Assembly (NCBI GenBank): GCA_944391685.1 | Contig: CALXUM010000016.1 | Location: forward strand, 1-38,553 | Direction: 5' to 3' | DNA length: 38,553 nucleotides | DNA from: an uncultured Alphaproteobacteria bacterium | Lineage (GTDB): Bacteria > Pseudomonadota > Alphaproteobacteria > RF32 > CAG-239 | Shown here: piece by piece, positions 23,600-32,357 of the stretch | How positions within the stretch are numbered: position 1 is the stretch's first letter | How the letters are laid out: every line of letters starts with the position of its first letter | The notes under the pieces: generated by a model | Told to the model about the DNA's origin: nothing | Database searches by the model: none | The model's input: the letters and a program-made list of their open reading frames with translations, nothing else | Program-made: the position numbers and the translations under genes

Positions 23600-25999
23600 A
23601 TGCAGCTCGATGAATTTGAAAAACTAAGCTTTGGTGAAAAAGAAGAAAAAAGAAATGAAATGTTTCTCGGTTTCAGAGCCGGAAATCTCAATAATGATGA
23701 TTTAGAATTATTTATTGATCAGTTTACCAAAGGTCAAATTGTCTTGGATAAAGACAATGATGATTTTGAAAAAATGGCGGCTGTTTTAGGTAATGTTGAA
23801 AAAGAAAATGTATCTCAAATTAATAATTGGAAATTAAGACATGGACGGTTAAATCGTAATATAAAATCCAGTCGTAATTTTAAAGAATGGGGTCTTAAAA
23901 GGCGAGCTAATAAATTATTGGCTAAGACTGAAAAAAATCACCTTAAAAATCTTAAATTAGAAGAAAAGTTTTATGGGCTTTCTCCTGAATTGGAAAAATT
24001 TTATAAGGATAAAAGTGCTTATTGGGTAAATCAAGTTATTAATAATCGGTTTATTCCTGCCGGTATAAGTCGTGCTTTAAGCAAATATTATGATAATAAG
24101 ACAAAAGATCCCAATAAAAAGCTTAAAACCAAAATATCTTTACGTGAAGAAAAAATAAAAAATTTGGAAAATCAGGTCGCAGGAAGCGGAATATTCAGTA
24201 ATTGGGGCAATAAAATTAAACTCGCATATAATCGTAGATTACAAAACAGTGACCAAAAAAAACTTATTGGTAATATGCGTATAAACGAATTAAATGAGCA
24301 ACGGCAGTTGTTGGAAGACAAGATTAAGCAAACAAAAGAAAGCTTGAGTAATTCCGGCACAAAAGCACTGAAAAAGAATTTAACTAAAAGCCTTAGAAAT
24401 TTAGAAAAATTGGTTGATAGAATTGATGCTCGTTCAGTTAAGCTTGAGCATAATTATAGAATAAAAAAAGAGACTTCAGATAAAAAGTTTGAACAAACTG
24501 CTCAACTTTTACAGAAGCAGATTAAAGAACGTTGTGAGTTTATTGATGTTAAGAATCAGCTCTTAGATCGTTCGACCTTCAGAGGAAAAGCTATGGAAAA
24601 ACTATTAAAAGGAATACCTGAAGGAAGGAAAAAATCTTTAGAAGAAATAGCTAATGGGAAAAAACAAGAAACAATAACCGAAGATAGTGAATTTATTAAA
24701 TATTTAGAATCCAAAGGATTTAATAAAAAACAAATTGATATTATTCGCGGTGAAGCAAACACAAAAGCTCATGAGGCTAAGAAAACCAGTAATTATAATG
24801 ACAAAAAAGATGCCAATGAATCCGAGGAAACTGAAACTAATAAAGGAACCGTTAATGATGGTGAATCCAATACTCCTCCTGCCAATAATAATAATTGGCA
24901 TCAAGAAAGTGAAGCAAATCTTGATGAAGCTTTCAGTAACGGTTATGAAAAAACACAACCTCAAAGAGAGGGAAATAACTGCGATAATGAAAATGTACTT
25001 TATGCTTCCTATAAAAATAAAGAAGATGATCACTCAATTACCGTGGAAAAAGCTAATGTCAATACTTATGATGTAATGGCTAAAGATAAAAACGGAAACG
25101 ACCAAAACCCTTCGGTTGAGGATATGAAAGCTGTGCTTAATTCTTTGAAAAAAGACGGACACGATAAAATGGAGCTTGGTAATATTTATAGTCCGGAATT
25201 TTATGCCAACACGGTTATTGCGGCTAAAGAATGTGGCTTAGAAATTACAAATGCTAAAGAAACGGCGGAACAAATGAAAAAACAATTTGGAGAAAATTGG
25301 AAAGAAAACCTGCCGCAAGAAACTAAAGAAGCTTTTGAAAAAGCCACTGCTCCGATTATAAATGATGCTCAAAAGAATCCCAACCAAGAACAAAAAGAGC
25401 AGGAAAAATCTGCTGAAAATACTGAAAAACAAAATGAAGGTGAAACCAAGCCTCAAGAGAAACTGGAAACTCCGACCCATAACGGACAACAAAATAAAGC
25501 TGCGAATGAATCCAAGTCTCAAGAAACAAACGAGCAAAATAAAGAAACTACAACCCCTAATACTAATGGGGAGAAAAATAAAGCTGAAAATGAAACAAAG
25601 CCTTTAGAGACAAAAGAACAAGACAAACAAGAAACTCCTGCTACTAATAAAAATAATCCTAAGCAGGAAGAAAGAATTAGTTCTTTATTGGAAAAAACAG
25701 AATTATCTAAAACTAATGATGATGATTTTAATAAGTTCAAACAAAGCGAGGAATATAAAAAACTTCCAAGAAAGGAAAAAGGGCTTATTAAAGAAATTCG
25801 CAAATACAATAAAGCAATTGATAAACTTAAAGAAAAAGAAGCTGATAATAAGGACATTGCTAAAGCAAGAGCTAAAAAAATTAAAGCAATATCTTTATTA
25901 AAAGAAACACATGGTAAAAATTCCAGCAAAACAAAAACCGGAAAGACTAATTCTAATTTTAAAACCATACCTATGGGACGAGGAGGAGCAGAAATTTAA
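23600..25999 (+). CDS. Large charged coiled-coil protein of unknown function (799 aa)
   Basis: No signal peptide or membrane segment is visible, so it is probably cytoplasmic or exported by a dedicated route. Residues 1-345 are helical and very rich in Lys/Glu with likely coiled coils (for example 180-300). Residues about 400-480 are an Asn/Glu/Ser-rich linker. Around 487-555 is a more globular-looking segment (VEDMKAVLNSLKKDGHDKME). Residues 590-700 are low-complexity and repeat-bearing; the end (720-799) is again Lys-rich helices with GRGGAEI at the C-terminus. GGAG precedes the ATG. I recognise no family. Size, modular disorder and coiled coils are compatible with an effector or structural protein, but no motif proves that. 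A terminator follows. Confidence 0.75.
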   Translation: MQLDEFEKLSFGEKEEKRNEMFLGFRAGNLNNDDLELFIDQFTKGQIVLDKDNDDFEKMAAVLGNVEKENVSQINNWKLRHGRLNRNIKSSRNFKEWGLKRRANKLLAKTEKNHLKNLKLEEKFYGLSPELEKFYKDKSAYWVNQVINNRFIPAGISRALSKYYDNKTKDPNKKLKTKISLREEKIKNLENQVAGSGIFSNWGNKIKLAYNRRLQNSDQKKLIGNMRINELNEQRQLLEDKIKQTKESLSNSGTKALKKNLTKSLRNLEKLVDRIDARSVKLEHNYRIKKETSDKKFEQTAQLLQKQIKERCEFIDVKNQLLDRSTFRGKAMEKLLKGIPEGRKKSLEEIANGKKQETITEDSEFIKYLESKGFNKKQIDIIRGEANTKAHEAKKTSNYNDKKDANESEETETNKGTVNDGESNTPPANNNNWHQESEANLDEAFSNGYEKTQPQREGNNCDNENVLYASYKNKEDDHSITVEKANVNTYDVMAKDKNGNDQNPSVEDMKAVLNSLKKDGHDKMELGNIYSPEFYANTVIAAKECGLEITNAKETAEQMKKQFGENWKENLPQETKEAFEKATAPIINDAQKNPNQEQKEQEKSAENTEKQNEGETKPQEKLETPTHNGQQNKAANESKSQETNEQNKETTTPNTNGEKNKAENETKPLETKEQDKQETPATNKNNPKQEERISSLLEKTELSKTNDDDFNKFKQSEEYKKLPRKEKGLIKEIRKYNKAIDKLKEKEADNKDIAKARAKKIKAISLLKETHGKNSSKTKTGKTNSNFKTIPMGRGGAEI
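25472..25642 (+). repeat. Two imperfect tandem repeats of ~85 bp inside the coiled-coil gene
   Basis: Protein residues 625-652 and 653-681 are two copies of a 28-29-residue unit: both contain NG, then NKA, NE, then ET and EQ at matching places. A shorter partial copy precedes them. Acidic/polar low-complexity repeats of this kind commonly vary in number between strains. Confidence 0.6.
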
Positions 26000-26030
26000 T
26001 AAAAAATCCGGCTTTGATAGCCGGATTTTT
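26000..26030. terminator. Bidirectional terminator between convergent genes
   Basis: ATCCGGC (26006-26012) and GCCGGAT (26020-26026) form a stem with an A-run before and a T-run after. It serves the rightward coiled-coil gene and the leftward nrd operon, whose last stop is at 26033-26035. Confidence 0.9.
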
Positions 26031-26032
26031 TA

Positions 26033-26731
26033 TTATTTGCGAACAGCAAATTCCGTAAATGCTTCTTGTAAAAATTTTAACAAATCATCATCTTGGAAAA
26101 ATTTTTCACAATCAGCTTCCGTACTAACCTTATCATTTTCAATCGGACGATATTTTTGTAAGAAATATTTTTTTATGCCTTTTTCTTTTAGAGCTTTAGC
26201 TATTTTATAAATATCTTCAACCTCTAAAATCCTTGGATCACAAGTTGTGCGGCATTCAAACTCTTTACCACTGTTGATAAGCAAGTCTAAGCTTTGTAAA
26301 ACATTATGTAGGTGATCAGGTCCGGTTACTTTTTGATACTTACCCTTCTCAAAAGGAGCTTTGATATCAAAACCAACCCAATCAACAAGCGGTAAAACCT
26401 TTTGCAAATGCTGCGGACGATAACCTCCGGTGTGCAAACCTATCTTAAAACCAAGCTCTTTTACTTCTTGCACTGCTTCACTTAGGTTGTCTTGAACTAA
26501 GGGCTCGCCACCGCTGAAAACAACTGCATCCAAGACACCGTGGCGTTTTTGCAAGAACTCTAAAAATTTGCTCCACACAAAGCCGTTATCTTTTCCGATT
26601 TCCTGTAATGACGAATTATAACAAAAAGGACATCGCCATGGACAACCCTGCATAAAGACAACAGCTGCTAATTGTCCAGGAAAATCGACGGTGCTGAATG
26701 TTTCAACACCGCCGATAATCAACTCACTCAT
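26033..26731 (-). CDS. nrdG: NrdG, anaerobic ribonucleotide reductase activating enzyme (radical SAM)
   Basis: It uses a [4Fe-4S] cluster and S-adenosylmethionine to install the glycyl radical on class III ribonucleotide reductase. The radical SAM cluster motif is CPWRCPFC (C30, C34, C37), a CX3CX2C spacing, preceded by GGVETFSTVDFPGQLAAV typical of this activase subfamily. VFSGGEPL follows as the SAM-binding GGE segment. 232 aa. No good ribosome binding site precedes the ATG at 26731, so translation may depend on the genes upstream. Last gene of the nrd operon. Confidence 0.93.
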   Translation of the reverse strand: MSELIIGGVETFSTVDFPGQLAAVVFMQGCPWRCPFCYNSSLQEIGKDNGFVWSKFLEFLQKRHGVLDAVVFSGGEPLVQDNLSEAVQEVKELGFKIGLHTGGYRPQHLQKVLPLVDWVGFDIKAPFEKGKYQKVTGPDHLHNVLQSLDLLINSGKEFECRTTCDPRILEVEDIYKIAKALKEKGIKKYFLQKYRPIENDKVSTEADCEKFFQDDDLLKFLQEAFTEFAVRK

Positions 26732-26754
26732 AACTATGAAATTTTGTCAGATTA

Positions 26755-26964
26755 TTATTCTGCAGCAATATCATATGCTTCGCCGCAGCAGCAGCCGTTT
26801 ACAGCTTTGCTTTCTGAGAAGCATACGCGAGAGTAAAATTCAGACTTCTTGCCTACGTTGAATTCTGAGACAGGACGGAAGTAACCCATTACTCTGGTCC
26901 ATACTTCGCATGGTTGTCTCTCGGCATCGTCTAATTTGATATCTTCAAAATTAATAGTAGTCAT
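26755..26964 (-). CDS. Detached glycyl-radical domain of class III ribonucleotide reductase (69 aa)
   Basis: In standard NrdD the chain ends with a zinc-binding Cys site followed by a glycyl-radical segment. Here that final segment is its own gene. PCEVWTRVMGYFRPV contains the RVxGY radical motif (Gly27), followed by EFNVGKKSEFYSR, as in the NrdD C-terminus; the tail has a CCC cluster. I chose the ATG at 26964, which has GGAGAC seven bases upstream; the frame could start at 26979. The NrdD stop lies 42 bases upstream, with its own spacer and ribosome binding site, so a simple point mutation does not explain the split. It should act with NrdD in trans and be activated by NrdG, by analogy with the autonomous spare-part glycyl-radical protein GrcA/YfiD. 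Confidence 0.8.
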   Translation of the reverse strand: MTTINFEDIKLDDAERQPCEVWTRVMGYFRPVSEFNVGKKSEFYSRVCFSESKAVNGCCCGEAYDIAAE

Positions 26965-27006
26965 CTTTTCTGTCTCCATATATAAATTTTACTCGTTATT
27001 GGTTAT

Positions 27007-29064
27007 TTATGCAACATCTTTTCTTGATGCTGCGGCTCTCTTTGCTGCCTTTATTTCCTCGTCGCAAATAGGGCAGTATTTGTGTTCTCCCGAAATATAT
27101 CCATGCTTAGGACAGATGGAAAAAGTGGGAGTAATGGTAATGTACGGAAGGCGATAGTTGGTCAAAACGCGTCTGACAATGTCTCGACAAACTTTCGCTG
27201 AAGAAATTCTTTGCCCCATATATAAGTGGAGAACTGTTCCTCCAGTATATTTGGTTTGTAACGTTGATTGCAAATCCAATGCTTCAAACGGATCATCGGT
27301 GTAACCAACAGGGAGTTGCGAAGAATTGGTGTAGAAAGGATTATCTTTTGTACCGGCTTGGATAATATCTTTGAAACGTTTTTTATCTTCACGGGCAAAT
27401 CTTGTGGTTGCTCCTTCGGCCGGAGTAGCTTCAAGATTGTACATATGGCCGGTTTCTTCCTGAATTTTAACAAGCTTATCACGGATATAATCCAAGAACT
27501 TAACAGCAAAGGCCTGACCCCACTCATCAGCAATATTATGCTCATCATTGGTGAAGTTTCTGATCATCTCATTGATACCGTTAACACCAATGGTAGAAAA
27601 GTGGTTACGGAGCGTGCCCAAATAACGTTTGGTGAACGGGAATAATCCATTGTCAATTAAGCGTTGAATTACTTTACGTTTAATTTCAAGAGAAGTTTGA
27701 GCAATATTCAACAATTCATCCAAACGGGCATATAACCCTGCTTCATTACCTTTATAAACATAGCCTAAACGTGCACAGTTAAAAGTAACAACACCGATTG
27801 AACCTGTTTGCTCAGCTGAACCAAACAATCCGTTTCCTTTAGCCAACAACTGACGCAAATCCAGTTGCAAGCGGCAGCACATTGAACGAATCTGTCCAGG
27901 TTTAAGAACTGAATTGATGAAGTTTTGAAAATAAGGTAAACCATACTTTGCCGTCATTTCAAACAACAACTCCGTATTTTCATCTTCCCATGGAAAATCA
28001 GGTGTCATATTGTAGGTTGGAATTGGGAATGTAAACGGACGACCTTTAATATCCCCTTTCATCATAACTTCAATATAAGCCTTATTCAGCATGTGCATCT
28101 CTTCTTTAAGATCACCATAAGTGAACTCTTGCTCAACACCGGCAATTATGGGGTGCTTATCACGTAAATCTTCAGGACATACCCAATCAAAAGTGAAGTT
28201 TGTAAACGGTGTTTGAGAACCCCAACGAGAAGGAACATTAAGATTGTAAATGAGTTCCTGCATGCTTTGATAAACTTGCTTATAGGATAGTTTATCAACA
28301 CGAACATATGGAGCCAAATAGGTATCAACCGATGAAAAAGCTTGTGCCCCAGCCCATTCATTTTGCAAAGTTCCCATAAAATTGACCATCTGACCGATGG
28401 CAGCCGAAAGATGTTTGGCCGGGCCGGCTTCAGTCTTTCCGGGAACACCGTTAAAACCTTCATGTAATAAATTCTTTAATGACCAACCAGCACAATAAGC
28501 CGCTAACATATCCAAGTCATGAATATGGATATCGCCATTACGATGAGCTTCTCCAACATTTGCCGGATACACATGACTTAACCAATAATTGGCCGTTACC
28601 TTACCAGCAACGTTTAAGATCAGACCTCCATTAGAATATCCTTGGTTGGCATTGGCATTAACGCGCCAGTCCAACCTTTCAAGATATTCGTTTACCGAAC
28701 TTTCAACATCAACCATAACTTTCTTGTCGGCACGCATGCGGTTGCGTTGATCACGATACAAAATATAGGCTTTGGCGGTGGCAAAATAGTTAGCCGAGAT
28801 TAAAACTTGCTCAACAATATCTTGAATTTGTTCAATTGACGGCAAAGAATCGGCAAATTTATGCTTTAATACCTTTAAAACCTGAGCAGTCAACAACCAA
28901 CTTTCCTGCTCTCCGAATTCGCCGGTAGAGGAACCTGCTTTGTTGATGGCATTATGGATCTTGCTACTGTCAAACGGAGCGAGTGTTCCGTCTCTTTTGG
29001 TGACACTTTCAATGTTGATTTTTTCATCTCCGACGGAGGGCATATCATAGTTTGGTTTAGACAT
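27007..29064 (-). CDS. nrdD: NrdD, anaerobic ribonucleoside-triphosphate reductase lacking its glycyl-radical end
   Basis: It reduces ribonucleotides to deoxyribonucleotides under anaerobic conditions. An ATP-cone occupies residues ~17-105 (VTKRDGTLAPFDSSKI). The barrel includes HIHDLDMLAAYCAGW, PSRWGSQTPFTN, MCCRLQLDLRQL (thiyl-radical Cys region) and GLFGSAEQTGSIGVVTFN. The C-terminus reads SICPKHGYISGEHKYCPIC, a zinc site in which a His seems to take one Cys place. The protein then ends after about 20 residues (685 aa), just where the glycyl-radical segment should begin; that segment is encoded by the next gene. NrdR boxes lie upstream. Confidence 0.95.
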   Translation of the reverse strand: MSKPNYDMPSVGDEKINIESVTKRDGTLAPFDSSKIHNAINKAGSSTGEFGEQESWLLTAQVLKVLKHKFADSLPSIEQIQDIVEQVLISANYFATAKAYILYRDQRNRMRADKKVMVDVESSVNEYLERLDWRVNANANQGYSNGGLILNVAGKVTANYWLSHVYPANVGEAHRNGDIHIHDLDMLAAYCAGWSLKNLLHEGFNGVPGKTEAGPAKHLSAAIGQMVNFMGTLQNEWAGAQAFSSVDTYLAPYVRVDKLSYKQVYQSMQELIYNLNVPSRWGSQTPFTNFTFDWVCPEDLRDKHPIIAGVEQEFTYGDLKEEMHMLNKAYIEVMMKGDIKGRPFTFPIPTYNMTPDFPWEDENTELLFEMTAKYGLPYFQNFINSVLKPGQIRSMCCRLQLDLRQLLAKGNGLFGSAEQTGSIGVVTFNCARLGYVYKGNEAGLYARLDELLNIAQTSLEIKRKVIQRLIDNGLFPFTKRYLGTLRNHFSTIGVNGINEMIRNFTNDEHNIADEWGQAFAVKFLDYIRDKLVKIQEETGHMYNLEATPAEGATTRFAREDKKRFKDIIQAGTKDNPFYTNSSQLPVGYTDDPFEALDLQSTLQTKYTGGTVLHLYMGQRISSAKVCRDIVRRVLTNYRLPYITITPTFSICPKHGYISGEHKYCPICDEEIKAAKRAAASRKDVA

Positions 29065-29127
29065 CTTTTATTCAAATCCTTGTTTTAGTTATGGTTTAGT
29101 GCTTTTCTGCCTTAATTGACATTATCT

Positions 29128-29177
29128 ATACCATATATAGTATTAACAAAAAGTAAAGAGCCCCATATGTAGTATAC
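29128..29177 (-). promoter_or_regulatory. Two NrdR boxes upstream of nrdD
   Basis: Box 1, ACCATATATAGTAT (29130-29143), and box 2, CCCATATGTAGTAT (29162-29175), both match the near-palindromic NrdR box (acaCwAtATaTwGtgt). Their start-to-start distance is 32 bp, about three helical turns, the spacing found at known NrdR-controlled nrd promoters. They lie 66-111 bases before the nrdD start. NrdR represses nrd genes when dATP is plentiful, so the whole nrd operon is probably controlled here. The rest of 29065-29432 is AT-rich with no gene that I can see. Confidence 0.85.
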
Positions 29178-29432
29178 ACAACTTTTAAAAAATTTTTTTT
29201 GCAATTAAGATCATTGTGCCTTTTTAAGAATATTTTGCGTTATTAATTTGACTTGCTCAACATCATTTTAGTTAACAAAAATGTGATTCCGCTCTATCTA
29301 TTTAAAATATCGTCATAAAAAATTTTTTCATAAGTGGATAAATTTCTTAATAACTTTTTTTAATAAAAATATGTCTATTTTTTCAGCTAGTTGGGCTAAT
29401 ATTTTGCCTATTTTCACAACTAAAAAAAGCAT

Positions 29433-29468
29433 AAAAAAAGACTCGCCCTTTTGAAAAAAGCGAATCTT
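29433..29468 (-). terminator. Intrinsic terminator of the TolC-like gene
   Basis: On the minus strand AAGATTCGC (29468-29460) pairs with GCGAGTCTT (29447-29439) with one G-T pair, then seven T. It lies just after the stop at 29489. Confidence 0.85.
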
Positions 29469-29488
29469 TTTTGTTGTTTTGGATTCTT

Positions 29489-31396
29489 TTATTGTTTTGG
29501 CGATACGACAATATCTTCACCAATTACCGATTCCTTGATATATTCGTCGGTACATTGCGGTCCGACGCAACGTTTCAATACCGTAGCCTTACGTCCGGGA
29601 GTTAACCCCGTAACCCGAATCGAAGGTACATAAACATCAACGATTTTTATTTTAAAGATAAAGTAACCGGTGGTGCCATTTTCATCGCTGATATAAACCT
29701 TTATAGGATATTCGCCAATATTACCGGGCATTGCCACCCCAGAAAATGTTCTGCTCTTTTCATCAAACATTAACCAATCAGGTAGCGGACTATCATCTTT
29801 CAAACCGGCTTTAACCATGGTTTTTCCGGAAAAATCCATTTTACGGAACATGGCGTCAGGAATTTTAACATTAACTTTTTGCCCGGTTTCAACACTGATA
29901 TCCGGCATTAATTTGCTTGAAGATAAATTAACCGGAGGACGCTTGGTCGGGACGGCAAGCAAATACGGACGATTATCCGGTAAGAAATCGCCTTTACGCC
30001 ATTTTTCTAAAACTCCGCGTAAATAAACTGCTATCTTAGATGGTTTCTCATTTAACATATAATAAGGAATCGCATCCATACCTAATGTCGAATATAAGTT
30101 GCCTAAAGCATCTTGCAAATCAACATAAGCTAAGAGAGCTTTAACTTCATCTTCAATAGCTCTGGCGGCTTCAAGCTGACTGTTCTCAGCTCGACTGCCA
30201 TCTTTAACTGTGGTATCTTCAGCAATATCTTCCGATACATTAGCGAGCTCCTGGCTGATTTGATAATCTTCGATAGCCGACATATAGCGTGCCCAGGCAA
30301 TGTAGACCTGGCTCAACACCAATGTGGTCATACGCTGACGACGAAGATTTTCAAGTTCACTCTGGTTGGGATTGCGAACATCTTCAAAAACAGTCATACC
30401 TATTTGACGAGCCTTTTTGGACCACATGCGATTATAATATTGGGGATCGTTTTTATATTTTTCCATTCCTGGATCTTGGAATGCAACAAAAGATGTTTTG
30501 ATTTCTTCAACATTTGTAACCATATCACGGACACGAAGCTCAGGACGATTATTAAGAGCAATCCACTCCATTTCACCCAAAGAGCTCTTAATATCAGGCA
30601 GCTCAAAATTGCCGTATTCTTTACCTACAAGCTTATATTCGGTTGACGGATGGAATCCCATTAAGCTAGCCAGTCTAACCTCCGCCGTTTCCAAATCTCT
30701 TTTTAGAGAAGACAATGTTTTAACAGCTTCCATATATTTGCGTTTTTTTACTAAATCGGGAGTTGATAAACTTTGACCTTTGGCTGCCAACTCTTTAGCT
30801 TTTGAATTTAGCTCATCAACATCTAAGGTCATGTATTCTATCATATCATCAACAACCGGAAGCAAGCGTTGGGCAGTTAATGTTTTCCAGTACAGGACTC
30901 TTGTTTCTTGCAATAAATTATGAATAACCTTACGACTTTGTTCATAAGCCACACTGGTTTGGTAACCGGTGTCTTGGGTTTGATAATAAACGGTACCAAC
31001 GTCCAGAATATTCCAAGCAAGTTTTAATTCAGAATCCATAGCTGAGTGATTTGAAGTATTTACATAACCTGCAGACGAAAATATTTCCGGCAAACGATTT
31101 GCAGGTGATTTTCCAACTTCAATCAAACTTTGCTGGTAACTGACAACTCTGCGAGTGTAATTATATTTCAATGCCAAAGCCATGGCCATGTACATATCTA
31201 TCGGCTTTTCAATTTTACGAGGAGTTGATGCATACATGGATTGCATATCCGTATCTATGCGAATCGCCCTATCCCAATCAGTATATGCAACAGGTGCCGG
31301 AGCAGCTATTTGATCAACAATTGCATAATCATCTTGAGAAGAACAAGCTGAAAGGCTGAATACAGCCATATATAAACAAAGGAAAAATCTCTTCAT
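29489..31396 (-). CDS. TolC-like outer-membrane lipoprotein with C-terminal Ig/cadherin-like domain
   Basis: A lipoprotein signal MKRFFLCLYMAVFSLSAC begins at 31396, chosen over the upstream ATG at 31417 because of AAGGAT and the clean signal. The body (roughly residues 60-470) is long helical hairpins with two related halves, in the style of outer-membrane efflux proteins (LLQETRVLYWKTLTAQRLL, and VLSQVYIAWARYMSAIEDYQ). About residues 505-600 form a putative-Ig/cadherin-like (He_PIG/CADG) domain: LPDWLMFDEKSRTFSGVAMPGNIGEYPI is typical. The last ~45 residues contain CVGPQC and a basic stretch. A TolC-like barrel would form an outer-membrane channel; the added domain may bind a partner or surface. 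No RND or ABC pump is adjacent; two VirB8-like genes are divergent instead. Confidence 0.85.
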   Translation of the reverse strand: MKRFFLCLYMAVFSLSACSSQDDYAIVDQIAAPAPVAYTDWDRAIRIDTDMQSMYASTPRKIEKPIDMYMAMALALKYNYTRRVVSYQQSLIEVGKSPANRLPEIFSSAGYVNTSNHSAMDSELKLAWNILDVGTVYYQTQDTGYQTSVAYEQSRKVIHNLLQETRVLYWKTLTAQRLLPVVDDMIEYMTLDVDELNSKAKELAAKGQSLSTPDLVKKRKYMEAVKTLSSLKRDLETAEVRLASLMGFHPSTEYKLVGKEYGNFELPDIKSSLGEMEWIALNNRPELRVRDMVTNVEEIKTSFVAFQDPGMEKYKNDPQYYNRMWSKKARQIGMTVFEDVRNPNQSELENLRRQRMTTLVLSQVYIAWARYMSAIEDYQISQELANVSEDIAEDTTVKDGSRAENSQLEAARAIEDEVKALLAYVDLQDALGNLYSTLGMDAIPYYMLNEKPSKIAVYLRGVLEKWRKGDFLPDNRPYLLAVPTKRPPVNLSSSKLMPDISVETGQKVNVKIPDAMFRKMDFSGKTMVKAGLKDDSPLPDWLMFDEKSRTFSGVAMPGNIGEYPIKVYISDENGTTGYFIFKIKIVDVYVPSIRVTGLTPGRKATVLKRCVGPQCTDEYIKESVIGEDIVVSPKQ

Positions 31397-31563
31397 TTGT
31401 ATTATCCTTAAAAACACGTGTCTGTGGATAGGTTATATCAATATTTTCCAGATTAACAGTATTTATTTGCTTTTATTCAACTTTGTTGTATAAAAATTAA
31501 TAAATTGGAGATGTTTTTATGCTAGTTTAGTCTTATTGGTTAAACTTCAAACACAGAGGTCTG

Positions 31564-32343
31564 ATGCTGGATATTTTTCAAACTCTTTTCAGGTATCGCG
31601 AGAAAAAAAGCCCTGACAAGCTTGGTTTTTATCCGGAAAAGGTGCATATAAAAGCCATGCCGGAAAGAAGATATTTGTGGACATCTAGAATCCTTGTGAT
31701 TTTATCTTGTTTGAGTATTTGTTTAACAATTATGCTGGCAATGACCATCTACGTACTGCTGCCACAACGTTCGGCTTATCCTTTGCTACTGCAAACCAAC
31801 AATTATTTCAGTCGTTTGGAAATGACTGATGTTTCGGAGCGAACAATTCCTGTTCAGGATTTGATTGCCGAACAATATATTGAAGAATATATTTTACTTA
31901 GACATGTTATAAGCGATGATTATGATGAATTGGTCGCAAGATGGTCTCCAGGATCTCCTTTATATTGGATGTCATCAAATAAAGTATTTCAAAGTTTTGC
32001 AAACAATGATGCTCAAAATAATATTTTAAAATTTAGATTATTATCTTTAAAAAGATTAGTTGAAGTCGAATGGATTAAGCCTATATCAAAAACCTTTTGG
32101 CAAGCTCAATTTATTACAATGGATTATTATCCAGAACAAAAAGATCCTATTGTTAATATTTGGAGAGCTTATCTTCGTGTGATTTTTACTAATATTAATT
32201 TTAGCAGCAAAGATCAACGTATATATAATCCTTTTGGATTTTTGGTTTTGAATTATTCGGTTTCCTATGTCGGAACTCCTGAAGAACCAGAAAGCTATTT
32301 GAATACAGCAAAGGATTTGCGTAATCAAATATATAACTATTAG
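31564..32343 (+). CDS. VirB8-like inner-membrane protein, copy 1
   Basis: VirB8-type proteins are assembly factors of type IV secretion systems, with a cytoplasmic start, one transmembrane helix and a periplasmic NTF2-like domain. Here the start MLDIFQTLFRYREKKSPDKLG is cytoplasmic, the membrane helix spans about residues 41-67, and the periplasmic part includes YIEEYILLRHVI, WRAYLRVIF and NPFGFLVLNYSVSY (222-235), the last resembling the VirB8 NPxGF motif. 259 aa is usual. GAGG precedes the ATG. No other VirB gene is in the window. The TolC-like lipoprotein is divergent. The family call rests on architecture and the C-terminal motif; other NTF2-like bitopic proteins such as TrbF or DotI/IcmL relatives are possible. 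Confidence 0.75.
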   Translation: MLDIFQTLFRYREKKSPDKLGFYPEKVHIKAMPERRYLWTSRILVILSCLSICLTIMLAMTIYVLLPQRSAYPLLLQTNNYFSRLEMTDVSERTIPVQDLIAEQYIEEYILLRHVISDDYDELVARWSPGSPLYWMSSNKVFQSFANNDAQNNILKFRLLSLKRLVEVEWIKPISKTFWQAQFITMDYYPEQKDPIVNIWRAYLRVIFTNINFSSKDQRIYNPFGFLVLNYSVSYVGTPEEPESYLNTAKDLRNQIYNY

Positions 32344-32357
32344 CCGAGAGTAGTAAT

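Noticed and set aside
24704..25033. 109-aa membrane-like protein on the minus strand
   Set aside because: Same antisense artefact of the low-complexity coding sequence, without a ribosome binding site or neighbours.
25519..25968. 149-aa hydrophobic protein on the minus strand
   Set aside because: It is the antisense reading of the Lys/Glu-rich coiled-coil gene; AAA/GAA codons read in reverse give Phe/Leu/Ser-rich artefacts.
26964..27009. NrdD split explained by a simple frameshift or point mutation
   Set aside because: The stop is followed by a spacer with further stops, a GGAGAC ribosome binding site and a new ATG; no single base change restores a fused frame.
30260..30646. 128-aa plus-strand gene inside the TolC-like gene
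   Set aside because: It lies wholly antisense within a well-supported gene, with no family resemblance and no start signal.
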